This document shows positions 33,229-40,961 of a stretch of 64,000 nucleotides of DNA, in pieces. A program made the position numbers and the translations under genes. Origin of the DNA: Brevundimonas sp. UBA5866 (lineage in GTDB: Bacteria; Pseudomonadota; Alphaproteobacteria; Caulobacterales; Caulobacteraceae); NCBI RefSeq assembly GCF_002432125.1, contig NZ_DJFS01000078.1, positions 11,427 through 75,426 of the forward strand, in the 5' to 3' direction. The notes beneath the pieces are model-generated. The model ran no database searches, was not told where the DNA came from, and worked only from the letters and a program-made list of their open reading frames with translations. The first letter of the stretch is position 1. Each line of letters starts with the position of its first letter.

Positions 33229-34338
33229 TCAATCACAGAGGCGCGCCGCCACGACCTCACCGATCGCCATCGAACTGGTCAGGCCCGGACTTTCGATCCC
33301 GAAAAGAGCCATCAGCCCCTCAAGGCCGTGTGCCTCTTGCCCATGAAGCTGGAAGTCCGGTTGGGCCTGGCCCGCACCATGCAGTTTGGGCCGGATGCCC
33401 GCATAGTCCGCCGACAGCGCCTCCACGCGCACATTTGGCCAGAAACGGCGGATGTATTCGGCGAACTCCTGCGCCTTGGCCGGATCGACCGAATAGTCCT
33501 CGGCCTCCACATAGACCAGATCAGGGCCGAACACGCCCTGCCCGCCCAGATCCTTGCGGTAATGGGTGCCCAGCGCCCCCGGAATGGGCGGCGGATAGAT
33601 CAGGCGGTTGAACGGTGCCGGCCCCGAAAGACGGAAATAGACGCCCTTTCCATAATGCCCCTGCGGAATATCGACGGCGGGATAGCCCTCGATGGAAGCC
33701 GCGACCACCTGTGCCGACAGACCCGCCGCCGTCACCAGCAGACGCGAGGTGACCGTCGTCGCCCCCTCGCCGCCGACGCGGATCGAGAAGCCGCCGCCGC
33801 CCAGCGGTTCGGCCCCTTCGAACGGCGCGGCGGTCACCACCGATCCGCCCGCCGCTTCGATCTCGCCTTCCAAAGCGGACATATAGCCATGACTATCAAA
33901 CACGCCGCTCTCGGGTGACAGGATGGCCGAGACGGCGTTCAACTGCGGCTCCAGCGCCCGCGCCTGCGCGCCCGTCAGCTCTTCCAGACCCTCGACGCCG
34001 TTGATGCGCCCCTGCTCCAGAATGGCTTCGATGCGCGGGATTTCGGCATCCTCGGTCGCGACGACCAGCTTGCCGCATTTCCAGTGATCGACCTTGTGGC
34101 TGTCGAGGAAATCGTACAGCAGCCGACGCCCCTCGACGCAGACCTGCGCCTTGAGCGATCCCGTGGGATAGTAGAGTCCTGCATGGATGACTTCGGAGTT
34201 TCGCGACGAAACCCCCTGTCCGATATGCGGTTCCTTTTCAAGAACCAGCACAGTCAGCCCCCGCTTTGACAACGCCCGTCCGCAGGCCAGCCCCACAGCC
34301 CCTGCACCCACCACGGTCGCGTCAAAGTCAAAGGTCAT
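33229..34338 (-). CDS. NAD(P)/FAD-dependent oxidoreductase, L-2-hydroxyglutarate dehydrogenase-like
   Basis: The 369-aa DAO-family flavoprotein has an FAD motif, TVVGAGAVGLACGRAL, at the N-terminus, the LhgO-like segment GVSSRNSEVIHAGLYYP near 43-59, and a C-terminal ESPGLTSSMAIGE motif. These features match L-2-hydroxyglutarate and related 2-hydroxyacid oxidases; the actual substrate is inferred. The ATG at 34338 gives an ATGA overlap with the upstream RatA-like gene, which decides the start against the longer frame from 34377. It ends the lipA-ratA-lhgO-like transcript. Confidence 0.85.
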   Translation of the reverse strand: MTFDFDATVVGAGAVGLACGRALSKRGLTVLVLEKEPHIGQGVSSRNSEVIHAGLYYPTGSLKAQVCVEGRRLLYDFLDSHKVDHWKCGKLVVATEDAEIPRIEAILEQGRINGVEGLEELTGAQARALEPQLNAVSAILSPESGVFDSHGYMSALEGEIEAAGGSVVTAAPFEGAEPLGGGGFSIRVGGEGATTVTSRLLVTAAGLSAQVVAASIEGYPAVDIPQGHYGKGVYFRLSGPAPFNRLIYPPPIPGALGTHYRKDLGGQGVFGPDLVYVEAEDYSVDPAKAQEFAEYIRRFWPNVRVEALSADYAGIRPKLHGAGQAQPDFQLHGQEAHGLEGLMALFGIESPGLTSSMAIGEVVAARLCD

Positions 34339-34787
34339 CTCGTACCGTATCTCCGCGCCGCTTCGCTCTCGAAACATTCGATGAGCTTGCGCACCGCCAG
34401 ATCGAAGTTCGCGTGCAGCATCATGTCGAGCATTTTCGATTTGAACGCGAAGTCGATCATGAACTCAAGCCGGGTGCCGTCTTCGTGAGGGAAGAACTCC
34501 CAACGGTTCTTCAGGTGCTTGAACGGCCCGCGCAGCAGGCCGACCTCGACCTTGGGCGCGTTACGGTCATACCGTACCCAGGTGGCGAACTTCTCGGTCA
34601 GAAAAGAAAAGCCGACCCCCGCCTCCGCATCGCGCACAGTCACACCCTCGGCCTCTTCGCGCGCATTCCAGACGCGCATGGAGGTGATCCACGGCACGAA
34701 CCGCGGATAGGTCTCGATATCGGCGACCAGTGCTGCAAGCTGATCGGGCGCATAGGGCAATATGCGCGTAAGGCGATGGACAGCCAT
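34335..34787 (-). CDS. RatA/Coq10-like START-domain protein
   Basis: The 150-aa single-domain protein of the SRPBCC/START fold has the family N-terminus LPYAPDQLAALVADIETYPRF in condensed form and a C-terminal amphipathic helix. Alphaproteobacterial members are thought to be Coq10-like ubiquinone-binding chaperones; the name RatA (ribosome association toxin) comes from an Escherichia coli homologue. It follows lipA by seven bases and overlaps the next gene by ATGA, and lipA-coq10 adjacency is widespread in alphaproteobacteria. Confidence 0.85.
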   Translation of the reverse strand: MAVHRLTRILPYAPDQLAALVADIETYPRFVPWITSMRVWNAREEAEGVTVRDAEAGVGFSFLTEKFATWVRYDRNAPKVEVGLLRGPFKHLKNRWEFFPHEDGTRLEFMIDFAFKSKMLDMMLHANFDLAVRKLIECFESEAARRYGTR

Positions 34788-34794
34788 TACAATC

Positions 34795-35757
34795 TTAGCG
34801 GCGCAGTTGGGCTTCGCGGGCCGCCTTCAGGCGGGCGAAGTCGTCACCCGCGTGGTGCGACGAACGGGTCAGCGGCGAGGACGATACCATCAGGAAGCCC
34901 TTGGCACGGGCAATCGCCTCATAGGCCTTGAACTCTTCGGGCGTGACGAAGCGGTCGATCGGCGCGTGCTTGCGGGTCGGCTGCAGGTATTGGCCGATGG
35001 TGATGAAGTCGACACCCGCCGAGCGCATGTCGTCCATCACCTGCATGACCTCTTCCTTGGTCTCGCCAAGGCCAACCATGATGCCAGACTTGGTGAACTG
35101 GTTCGGATCGCGCTCCTTGACCATCTGCAACAGGCGCAGGGAATGGAAGTAGCGGGCACCCGGACGGATCTTCAGATACAGGCGCGGAACGGTTTCGAGG
35201 TTGTGGTTGAAGACGTCCGGCTGGGCGTCGATCATCACCTCTGCGGCGCCGTCCTTGCGCAGGAAGTCCGGCGTCAGAATTTCAATGGTCGTGTTCGGCG
35301 CCTGAAGGCGGATCTGGCGCACGACCTCGGCAAAGTGGGCGGCGCCACCGTCCTGAACGTCATCGCGGTCCACCGAGGTGATGACGACGTGGTTCAGACC
35401 CATCTGCTGGACAGCCAGACCGACCTTGGCCGGCTCTTCGGGGTCCAGCGGTTGCGGCAAGCCCGTCTTGACGTTGCAGAAGGCGCAGGCGCGCGTGCAA
35501 GTGTCACCCATGATCATCAAGGTGGCGTGCTTCTGGCTCCAGCACTCGCCGATGTTGGGGCACGCGGCCTCTTCACAGACGGTATGCAGACCCTTCTCGC
35601 GCACGATCGCCTTGGTGGCGTTGTACTCACCCGAGCCGGGCGCCTTTACGCGCAGCCAGTCGGGTTTGCGCAGCACGGGGCTCTCCGGGCGATTCTGCTT
35701 TTCCGGATGCCGAAGCTGCGACGGCGACGTCTTGAGGGTGTCGATCAGGGTGACCAT
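34795..35757 (-). CDS. lipA: Lipoyl synthase
   Basis: The 320-aa radical SAM enzyme inserts two sulfur atoms into octanoyl groups on lipoyl domains. Both iron-sulfur clusters are accounted for: the auxiliary cluster Cys set in CEEAACPNIGECW near 56-68 and the radical SAM CxxxCxxC in CTRACAFC near 83-90. The C-terminal conserved RSSHHAGD is near 299-306. It supplies the cofactor for PdhB and PdhC encoded 5-8 kb away. It heads a minus-strand operon with the RatA-like and LhgO-like genes and is divergent from the acyl-CoA synthetase gene. Confidence 0.96.
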   Translation of the reverse strand: MVTLIDTLKTSPSQLRHPEKQNRPESPVLRKPDWLRVKAPGSGEYNATKAIVREKGLHTVCEEAACPNIGECWSQKHATLMIMGDTCTRACAFCNVKTGLPQPLDPEEPAKVGLAVQQMGLNHVVITSVDRDDVQDGGAAHFAEVVRQIRLQAPNTTIEILTPDFLRKDGAAEVMIDAQPDVFNHNLETVPRLYLKIRPGARYFHSLRLLQMVKERDPNQFTKSGIMVGLGETKEEVMQVMDDMRSAGVDFITIGQYLQPTRKHAPIDRFVTPEEFKAYEAIARAKGFLMVSSSPLTRSSHHAGDDFARLKAAREAQLRR

Positions 35758-35923
35758 GAGGGGCTATTTCGTCGTTTGTTGCCCAATAGGCAAGGCAAAC
35801 CCTGCCTCACCTTGCGTTACGTTGTGCCAAAAAGCGTGAAAAAACGTTGCAATCCTCACGGATCATTTCAGAGTCTTTCCAAACTGGACCCGCATCTTTA
35901 ATGAGGTCCGCCCTGATAGACCG

Positions 35924-35949
35924 TGAGGGCATCCTGCCCTCCGAAGGAG
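35924..35949 (+). promoter_or_regulatory. Leader hairpin and strong ribosome-binding site of the acyl-CoA synthetase gene
   Basis: GAGGGCA and TGCCCTC form a perfect 7-bp hairpin with a 3-base loop (35924-35940), ending two bases before GAAGGAGG (35942-35949), the ribosome-binding site for a TTG start at 35957. The hairpin could influence access of the ribosome. No promoter could be assigned in the remaining 35758-35923 stretch between divergent genes. Confidence 0.5.
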
Positions 35950-35956
35950 GAACGCC

Positions 35957-37501
35957 TTGCGGCAACCGCTGGATCCCAAGCTGTACAACAGCTCGCTTAT
36001 CGACGCCCTGATCGACGCGCGCGCAAACTACGGCGACAAGGAAATCCTGGAAGATCAGGACCGCAATCCCCTCACCTATACCGGTTTGATCCGTGCCGCC
36101 TTCGTGCTGGGCCGCAAGATCGCCGGCATGACGGGCAAGGGCGAGCGCGTCGCGATCCTGTTGCCGTCTTCGATGGGCACGGTCGTCACCTTCTTTGCCC
36201 TGCACGCGCATGGCCGCGTTCCGGTGATGCTGAACTTCACGGCGGGCGAGACCAATGTGAAGGCCGCCATCAAGGCCTCGGGCGTCCGCAAGGTCCTGAC
36301 CGCCAAGCGCTTTGTCGAACAGGCCACGCTGGATAACCTTATCGCCGCCATCGAGACCGTCGCCGACGTCGTGTGGCTGGATGACGTGCGCAAAACCATT
36401 GGCCTGAAGGACAAGCTGTACGGCCTGTCGGCGGGTCTGGCCCCCAAGCGTTTTGCCGTCAAAACCAATCCGGACGATCCGGGCGTGATCCTGTTTACCT
36501 CGGGCAGCTTCGGCAAACCCAAGGGCGTGGTGCTGAGCCAAAAGAACCTGATCGCCAACTCGCGTCAGGTGGACGCCCACATCGGTCTGGACAAGGACTG
36601 GGTGCTGTTCAACCCGCTGCCGACCTTCCACTGCTTCGGCCTGACGGCGGGGGCCATCCTGCCGCTGCTGCAAGGCCTGAAGTCATTCCAATACCCGTCG
36701 CCGCTGCACGCCAAGCAGATCACCGACCTGCTTCCTCAGGTTAAGGCCACCCTGCTGTTTGCAACCGACACCTTCCTGAACCAGTACGCCCGTGTGGCTG
36801 AACCGGGTGACTTCGCCACGGTGAAGTTCGCCGTCGGCGGTGCCGAGAAGCTCAAGGATGAGACCCGCGCCCTGTTTGAAAGCAAGTTCGGCAATGTCGA
36901 ACTGCTGGAAGGCTATGGCGCATCGGAAGCGGCCCCTGTCGTGGCCGTGAACCAGCCGGGCAACAACCACCCGGGTACGGTTGGCCAGATCCTGCCGGGC
37001 CTCGAGTACAAGCTTGAGCCGGTCGAAGGCGTCGATGCCGGTGGCCGCCTGTTCCTCAAGGGCCCGAACATCATGTCGGGCTACATCACCAACGGCGACC
37101 CGCTGCGCTGGGAGCCGGTCGAGGACGGCTGGCTCGACACTGGCGACATCGTCGATGTGGACGCCGAGGGCTATGTCACCATCAAGGGCCGCGCCAAACG
37201 CTTTGCCAAGATCGGCGGCGAGATGGTGTCCCTGACCGCCGTTGAAGGTATCGCAGGCAGTGTGTGGCCTGATAACCGCCACGCCGTCGTGGCGGTGCCG
37301 GACACCCGCAAGGGCGAGAAGCTGATCCTGATCACCGATCGACACGACGCCGAACCGTCGATCCTGAGCGCATGGGCCCGTGCCAATGGCGCGCCGGAAC
37401 TGGTGGTTCCCAAGAAGATCATGAAGGTGGACGAGATTCCGGTGCTGGGCACCGGCAAAACCGACTACGTCTCGCTTCAGAAAATGGCCGAGGCGGCCTG
37501 A
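35957..37501 (+). CDS. AMP-dependent acyl-CoA / acyl-ACP synthetase
   Basis: The 514-aa adenylate-forming enzyme has the P-loop motif FTSGSFGKPKGVVLS near 177-191, LLEGYGASEAAPVVAVN near 315-331, and the C-terminal LDTGDIVDVDAEGY and catalytic Lys region near VLGTGKTDY. It is most like the synthetase half of Aas (2-acylglycerophosphoethanolamine acyltransferase / acyl-ACP synthetase), so it may recycle fatty acids into phospholipids, but no acyltransferase domain is fused here. The TTG start is supported by AAGGAGG six bases upstream. It is followed by a terminator and then the DoxX gene. Confidence 0.9.
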   Translation: MRQPLDPKLYNSSLIDALIDARANYGDKEILEDQDRNPLTYTGLIRAAFVLGRKIAGMTGKGERVAILLPSSMGTVVTFFALHAHGRVPVMLNFTAGETNVKAAIKASGVRKVLTAKRFVEQATLDNLIAAIETVADVVWLDDVRKTIGLKDKLYGLSAGLAPKRFAVKTNPDDPGVILFTSGSFGKPKGVVLSQKNLIANSRQVDAHIGLDKDWVLFNPLPTFHCFGLTAGAILPLLQGLKSFQYPSPLHAKQITDLLPQVKATLLFATDTFLNQYARVAEPGDFATVKFAVGGAEKLKDETRALFESKFGNVELLEGYGASEAAPVVAVNQPGNNHPGTVGQILPGLEYKLEPVEGVDAGGRLFLKGPNIMSGYITNGDPLRWEPVEDGWLDTGDIVDVDAEGYVTIKGRAKRFAKIGGEMVSLTAVEGIAGSVWPDNRHAVVAVPDTRKGEKLILITDRHDAEPSILSAWARANGAPELVVPKKIMKVDEIPVLGTGKTDYVSLQKMAEAA

Positions 37502-37514
37502 TAGACTTCAACAA

Positions 37515-37545
37515 AAGGCCGCCCCCGCAAAGGCGGCCTTCTTTG
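37515..37545 (+). terminator. Terminator after acyl-CoA synthetase gene
   Basis: AAGGCCGCC and GGCGGCCTT form a 9-bp stem with an 8-base loop followed by CTTTG. It lies 13 bases after the stop codon and about 20 bases before the DoxX start, so DoxX may depend on read-through or its own promoter. Confidence 0.7.
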
Positions 37546-37562
37546 TTCGCGGAGCATGTGAG

Positions 37563-37949
37563 ATGGCGAAAGCCAACATCGACTGGTACGGCATCGCGCT
37601 GGGTGCCATGCGTATCGCCTCGGGCCTGCTGCTGGTGCAGCACGGCACGCAGAAGATTTTCGGCTTTCCCGCGCCCAAGCCCGCGCCGATTGACCTGAAT
37701 ACCCTGATCGGCTGGTCCGGCCCGATCGAGCTGGCGGGCGGTATCCTGCTGATCCTCGGCCTGTTCACGCGGCCTGTGGCCTTCATCCTGTCGGGCTTCA
37801 TGGCCGCGGCCTATTTCATAGCCCATGCGCCCAAGGGTCTGTATCCGCTGCTGAACGGCGGCGAACTGGCGGCGCTTTACTGCTTCACCTTCCTTTTTCT
37901 GTCGTTGGCAGGTGCCGGAAGCTTCGCTCTCGACAATCGCCGTCGCTAA
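37563..37949 (+). CDS. DoxX family membrane protein
   Basis: The 128-aa protein has four transmembrane segments and the DoxX signature RIASGLLLVQHGTQKIFGF near residues 17-35. Members are often linked to thiol/redox stress or quinone-associated oxidoreductases, and their biochemical role is unclear. It is followed by a strong intrinsic terminator and lies between the acyl-CoA synthetase and the convergent dioxygenase gene. Confidence 0.85.
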   Translation: MAKANIDWYGIALGAMRIASGLLLVQHGTQKIFGFPAPKPAPIDLNTLIGWSGPIELAGGILLILGLFTRPVAFILSGFMAAAYFIAHAPKGLYPLLNGGELAALYCFTFLFLSLAGAGSFALDNRRR

Positions 37950-37950
37950 C

Positions 37951-37985
37951 AAAAAAGGTGCGGGCCGCAGGGTCCGCACCTTTTC
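37951..37985. terminator. Bidirectional terminator between DoxX and dioxygenase genes
   Basis: AAAAAGGTGCGG and CCGCACCTTTT form an 11-bp stem with A- and T-runs at the flanks, suited to terminate both the rightward DoxX gene and the leftward dioxygenase-wrbA operon. Confidence 0.85.
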
Positions 37986-38007
37986 CATTTCTAGGTAGGC
38001 CTTCGGA

Positions 38008-38763
38008 TCAGCCGATCCGCACGCCCGTCATGGAAATCGAGCCGCCCACGACCTGATCGTTAAAGAAGGTCAGGCTTTCGCCCTCGTTCTGCTGGGCCGC
38101 GACATAGAGCAGCGGCAGGTAATGCTCGTCGGTCGGAACCGACATCTGCGCATTCTCCGCCAGATCGACCCAGTTGATCAGCGCCTCATGATCTCCGCGT
38201 ACGAAGGCGGCCTTTACCGCCTCGTTAAAGTCATTGGCCCAGTCATAGGCCTCGCCGCCCTCGCGCTTCCACGTACGAAGGTTGTGAACGAAGTCACCCG
38301 ATCCGGCGATGATATAGCCCTCGTCACGCAGGGGACGCAGCTTTTTGGCCAGTTCATAGTGACCGCGCGCATCAAGCTCGCGGTCCAGCGAAAGCTGCAC
38401 CACCGGAACGTCGGCATCAGGCCAGACGTGGGCCAGAACCGACCATGTGCCGTGGTCCAGACCCCATTGGTCCGTCATCACCGCGCCGGTCAATTCAGAC
38501 ACGCGCTTGGCCAGTTCGGGCGAGCCGGGTGCCGGATACTGCATGGCGTGCAGTTCGGCCGGAAAACCACCGAAGTCATGGATGGTCTCCGGCCGCTCCA
38601 TCGCGGTCACGCCCAGCCCGCGCGTTTCCCAGTGCGCGGACACCATGACCACGCCCTTGGGCTTGGCAAGTGACGCTCCCACGGCCTTCCAACCGTCAGC
38701 GAACTCTCCCCCCAGAGCGTTCATGGGCGAACCGTGCCCGAAGAAAATGGCAGGCTGGGTCAT
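38008..38763 (-). CDS. ygiD: DODA-type extradiol aromatic ring-opening dioxygenase (4,5-DOPA dioxygenase-like)
   Basis: The 251-aa protein belongs to the class III extradiol dioxygenase family. Metal ligands are expected in FFGHGSPMNA (His near 10) and in VVMVSAHWETRG (His near 44), with further conserved His in QWGLDHGTWSVL near 104 and GDFVHNLR near 163. Escherichia coli YgiD opens L-DOPA; plant relatives make betalamic acid. Natural substrates of bacterial members are usually unknown. It lies five bases after wrbA on the same strand, so the two form one operon, which suggests a function on catechols or quinones. Confidence 0.88.
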   Translation of the reverse strand: MTQPAIFFGHGSPMNALGGEFADGWKAVGASLAKPKGVVMVSAHWETRGLGVTAMERPETIHDFGGFPAELHAMQYPAPGSPELAKRVSELTGAVMTDQWGLDHGTWSVLAHVWPDADVPVVQLSLDRELDARGHYELAKKLRPLRDEGYIIAGSGDFVHNLRTWKREGGEAYDWANDFNEAVKAAFVRGDHEALINWVDLAENAQMSVPTDEHYLPLLYVAAQQNEGESLTFFNDQVVGGSISMTGVRIG

Positions 38764-38768
38764 TGGTC

Positions 38769-39371
38769 TTACCCGTGCAGTTTCTTCGCGATTTCCGCGA
38801 TGTGTTTGCCTTGGAAACGTGCGCCGCCCAGATCGATCTCGCTGGGCATACGCGAGCCGTCACCCTTGGTCAGGGTCGTGGCACCATAGGGCGAACCGCC
38901 GACGATCTCGTCCATATTCATCTGATCGGCATAGGCATAAGGCAGGCCGACCACGACCATGCCGTGGTGCAGGAAGTAGTTGTGCAGGCCGGCAAAGGTC
39001 GTTTCCTGACCGCCGTGCTGGGTGGCCGAAGCGGTGAACGCACCACCGACCTTGCCCAGCAGGGCACCCGATGCCCACAGGCCACCAGTCTGATCGAGGA
39101 AGGCGCGCATCTGCGAGGCCGCCGTACCGAAACGGGTGCCCGCGCCGATGATGATGGCGTCATAGTTCGGCAGGTCCGAAACCTGGGCGATCGGGGCTTC
39201 CTGATCCATCTTGTAGTGCGCGGAGATGCAGACCTCTTCCGGAACGGTTTCCGGTACGCGCTTAATATCGACGACAGCGCCCTCGACCAAAGCAGCCCCT
39301 TCGGCAACGGCCTTGGCCATGGCTTCGATGTGGCCGTAGGTCGAATGATACAGAACGAGAATCTTGGGCAA
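38769..39371 (-). CDS. wrbA: NAD(P)H:quinone oxidoreductase WrbA
   Basis: The 200-aa flavodoxin-like enzyme reduces quinones by two electrons using FMN. It shows the phosphate-binding loop YHSTYGHIEAMA near residue 8, the FMN motif GTRFGTAASQMRAFLDQTGGLW in parts near 77-98, and STQHGGQETT-like TQHGGQE near 130. The start is a TTG at 39371, with GGAG six bases upstream and MPKILVLYHS as the expected N-terminus; two other TTG codons lie just upstream. It is the first gene of an operon with the dioxygenase. Confidence 0.92.
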   Translation of the reverse strand: MPKILVLYHSTYGHIEAMAKAVAEGAALVEGAVVDIKRVPETVPEEVCISAHYKMDQEAPIAQVSDLPNYDAIIIGAGTRFGTAASQMRAFLDQTGGLWASGALLGKVGGAFTASATQHGGQETTFAGLHNYFLHHGMVVVGLPYAYADQMNMDEIVGGSPYGATTLTKGDGSRMPSEIDLGGARFQGKHIAEIAKKLHG

Positions 39372-39461
39372 CGCCAACTCCAATACAAAGGGTAATCACG
39401 CTTTAGTAACAGCGTCGGTATCGGATTTAGTCTTTACTCAGGATTCTGCAACCGGCAATCG

Positions 39462-39944
39462 TCAAACAATTTTGGGATTTGCGACTAAAGGACAGACACG
39501 GTCATAAAACGCGCTGTCCGCCGGGACGTTCATTCCCCGGGACAGGCGGAAGCGGTGCTCGACCACCATCGCCTGCTGTTCGATATTCAGCCCGTCCCAG
39601 TGGCAGCTGTCACTGACCTCGTAGTGATAGGATGAGGCGCTATCACCCGCCTTCAGCTTGGCGAACAGCAGGTTCACGCCCCGCTGCGCCTGCCACACAT
39701 GGACCAGCTCATGCACAAAGGTCGATTGAATGGCCAGCGACGCCAGGGCCATGTCGCTCTCGTAACGAAGCGATGGCCAGAGCACCCATTCACGACCGAA
39801 CCAACGCCCCGGTACAAAGGCCCGTGTAAAGGGCCACGGCGTACGCATGATGCGGACCGTTTCGACCCTGAGGTCAGACCCGAATACCTCGCGGGCCAGG
39901 GCGATTTCGTTTGGTGTCAAACGCCTGACACGCGGCGGTTTCAT
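39462..39944 (-). CDS. Small HExxH-motif protein, DUF4157-like (Vgr-related)
   Basis: The 160-aa protein carries a zinc-protease-like HELVHVWQ motif near residues 76-83 within a conserved STFVHELVHVWQAQRG context, as in proteins annotated as Vgr-related or DUF4157. It has no signal peptide. The ATG at 39944 overlaps the stop of the upstream M15 peptidase gene by ATGA, deciding the start against the longer frame from 39986. Function is unknown. The coupling suggests a role in the same envelope process, but this is inference. Confidence 0.75.
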   Translation of the reverse strand: MKPPRVRRLTPNEIALAREVFGSDLRVETVRIMRTPWPFTRAFVPGRWFGREWVLWPSLRYESDMALASLAIQSTFVHELVHVWQAQRGVNLLFAKLKAGDSASSYHYEVSDSCHWDGLNIEQQAMVVEHRFRLSRGMNVPADSAFYDRVCPLVANPKIV

Positions 39945-40831
39945 TGGGCGTAACCCTGGGGCGGGCCGACCCATTCCCAGTGCCACGGCTCGAAAGCATA
40001 GGGCACAAAGCCGAACCGCTCCGCATTCCTGACCAGCCAGCGATAGGTCGGGGTCTGGCTCATATAGCGGCGGTTATGGGTGTGGGTGGAATCCACACCA
40101 TATCCCAGCAGATGGCCGACATAGATATCCAGTGCCGTCCCCGTGCGGTGGGCAGAGCACGAAGCCCGACGCACGCCGTCACAGTTGCCGTCACGCGCAC
40201 AGCGGGCGGCATCCGCCTCCGGCTCGCGGAAAGACGAGAAGATTTGCAGCAGTTCGGGTTGCTGGGCGATTTCGGGAACCTCCGCCCGCGCCGCCGCCAC
40301 CATTGCGCGATAGGCCTCCAGAACATCTCGACGGGCCATGCGGGTCATCCGCTCGGCATGCTCTTCGCCGGCCGTCAGATAGGCCAGCTCGGAAATCGGC
40401 GGAGGATTGGGGCATTCGCCGCGAATGCGCGCCAGGATAAAGGGACGACGCTCCTGCCATAGCCCACGGAAAACGGTAAAGGTGGCCACATCCAGCTGTC
40501 CCGTCGCCGGAACATTGTGCAGGGTCTGGAAAACCGACAGCTTTTCCGCAAAGGCCGGAGAGGATGGATCACACCCTGTACCCAGCTCTTTCTGGATCAA
40601 GGGCGCATAGGTTTCCCACCCCATCTCCGCAGGGCCGAAAGGGGCCCACTGCATGGCATACAGGTTTATCCCGTTCGCTTGGGCCGCATCGGTGAACACG
40701 CCGGGCTCGCGGTCGCAGATCTCTGCCTGGGGAGCAGATTTCGCAGAGGCGGTATCTACGCCCGCTGCCGCGGCCAGTCCCAGACCGATCACCGCACCCA
40801 CGACGGCTCGCCACTTGAATCGCAAAGACAT
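39941..40831 (-). CDS. Periplasmic M15-family D-alanyl-D-alanine carboxypeptidase (VanY-like)
   Basis: The protein is about 296 aa. An N-terminal signal peptide (RFKWR, then a hydrophobic stretch, cleavage near ASA) leads to a region resembling a peptidoglycan-binding domain (VPATGQLD near 130). The C-terminal M15B/LAS metallopeptidase domain has SAHRTGTALDI and EPWHWEW, which contain the zinc ligands His, Asp and His. It should trim peptidoglycan stem peptides. The start is uncertain: ATGs exist at 40831 and 40849, and the frame runs on to 41056, where it would overlap the divergent transporter gene. I prefer 40831 because it gives a clean signal peptide. Confidence 0.8.
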   Translation of the reverse strand: MSLRFKWRAVVGAVIGLGLAAAAGVDTASAKSAPQAEICDREPGVFTDAAQANGINLYAMQWAPFGPAEMGWETYAPLIQKELGTGCDPSSPAFAEKLSVFQTLHNVPATGQLDVATFTVFRGLWQERRPFILARIRGECPNPPPISELAYLTAGEEHAERMTRMARRDVLEAYRAMVAAARAEVPEIAQQPELLQIFSSFREPEADAARCARDGNCDGVRRASCSAHRTGTALDIYVGHLLGYGVDSTHTHNRRYMSQTPTYRWLVRNAERFGFVPYAFEPWHWEWVGPPQGYAQ

Positions 40832-40961
40832 TTGCTCAAATGGCCCCATCGCGCCCGTAATCGCAACCCCGTTCAACGAGCCAAAGTCATCAGATCGCTC
40901 GCGTCCGGCGCCTGTTCGGGCCATTGTGGAGCCCGTTGAATCACCCTGATGTGCGTGTGCC

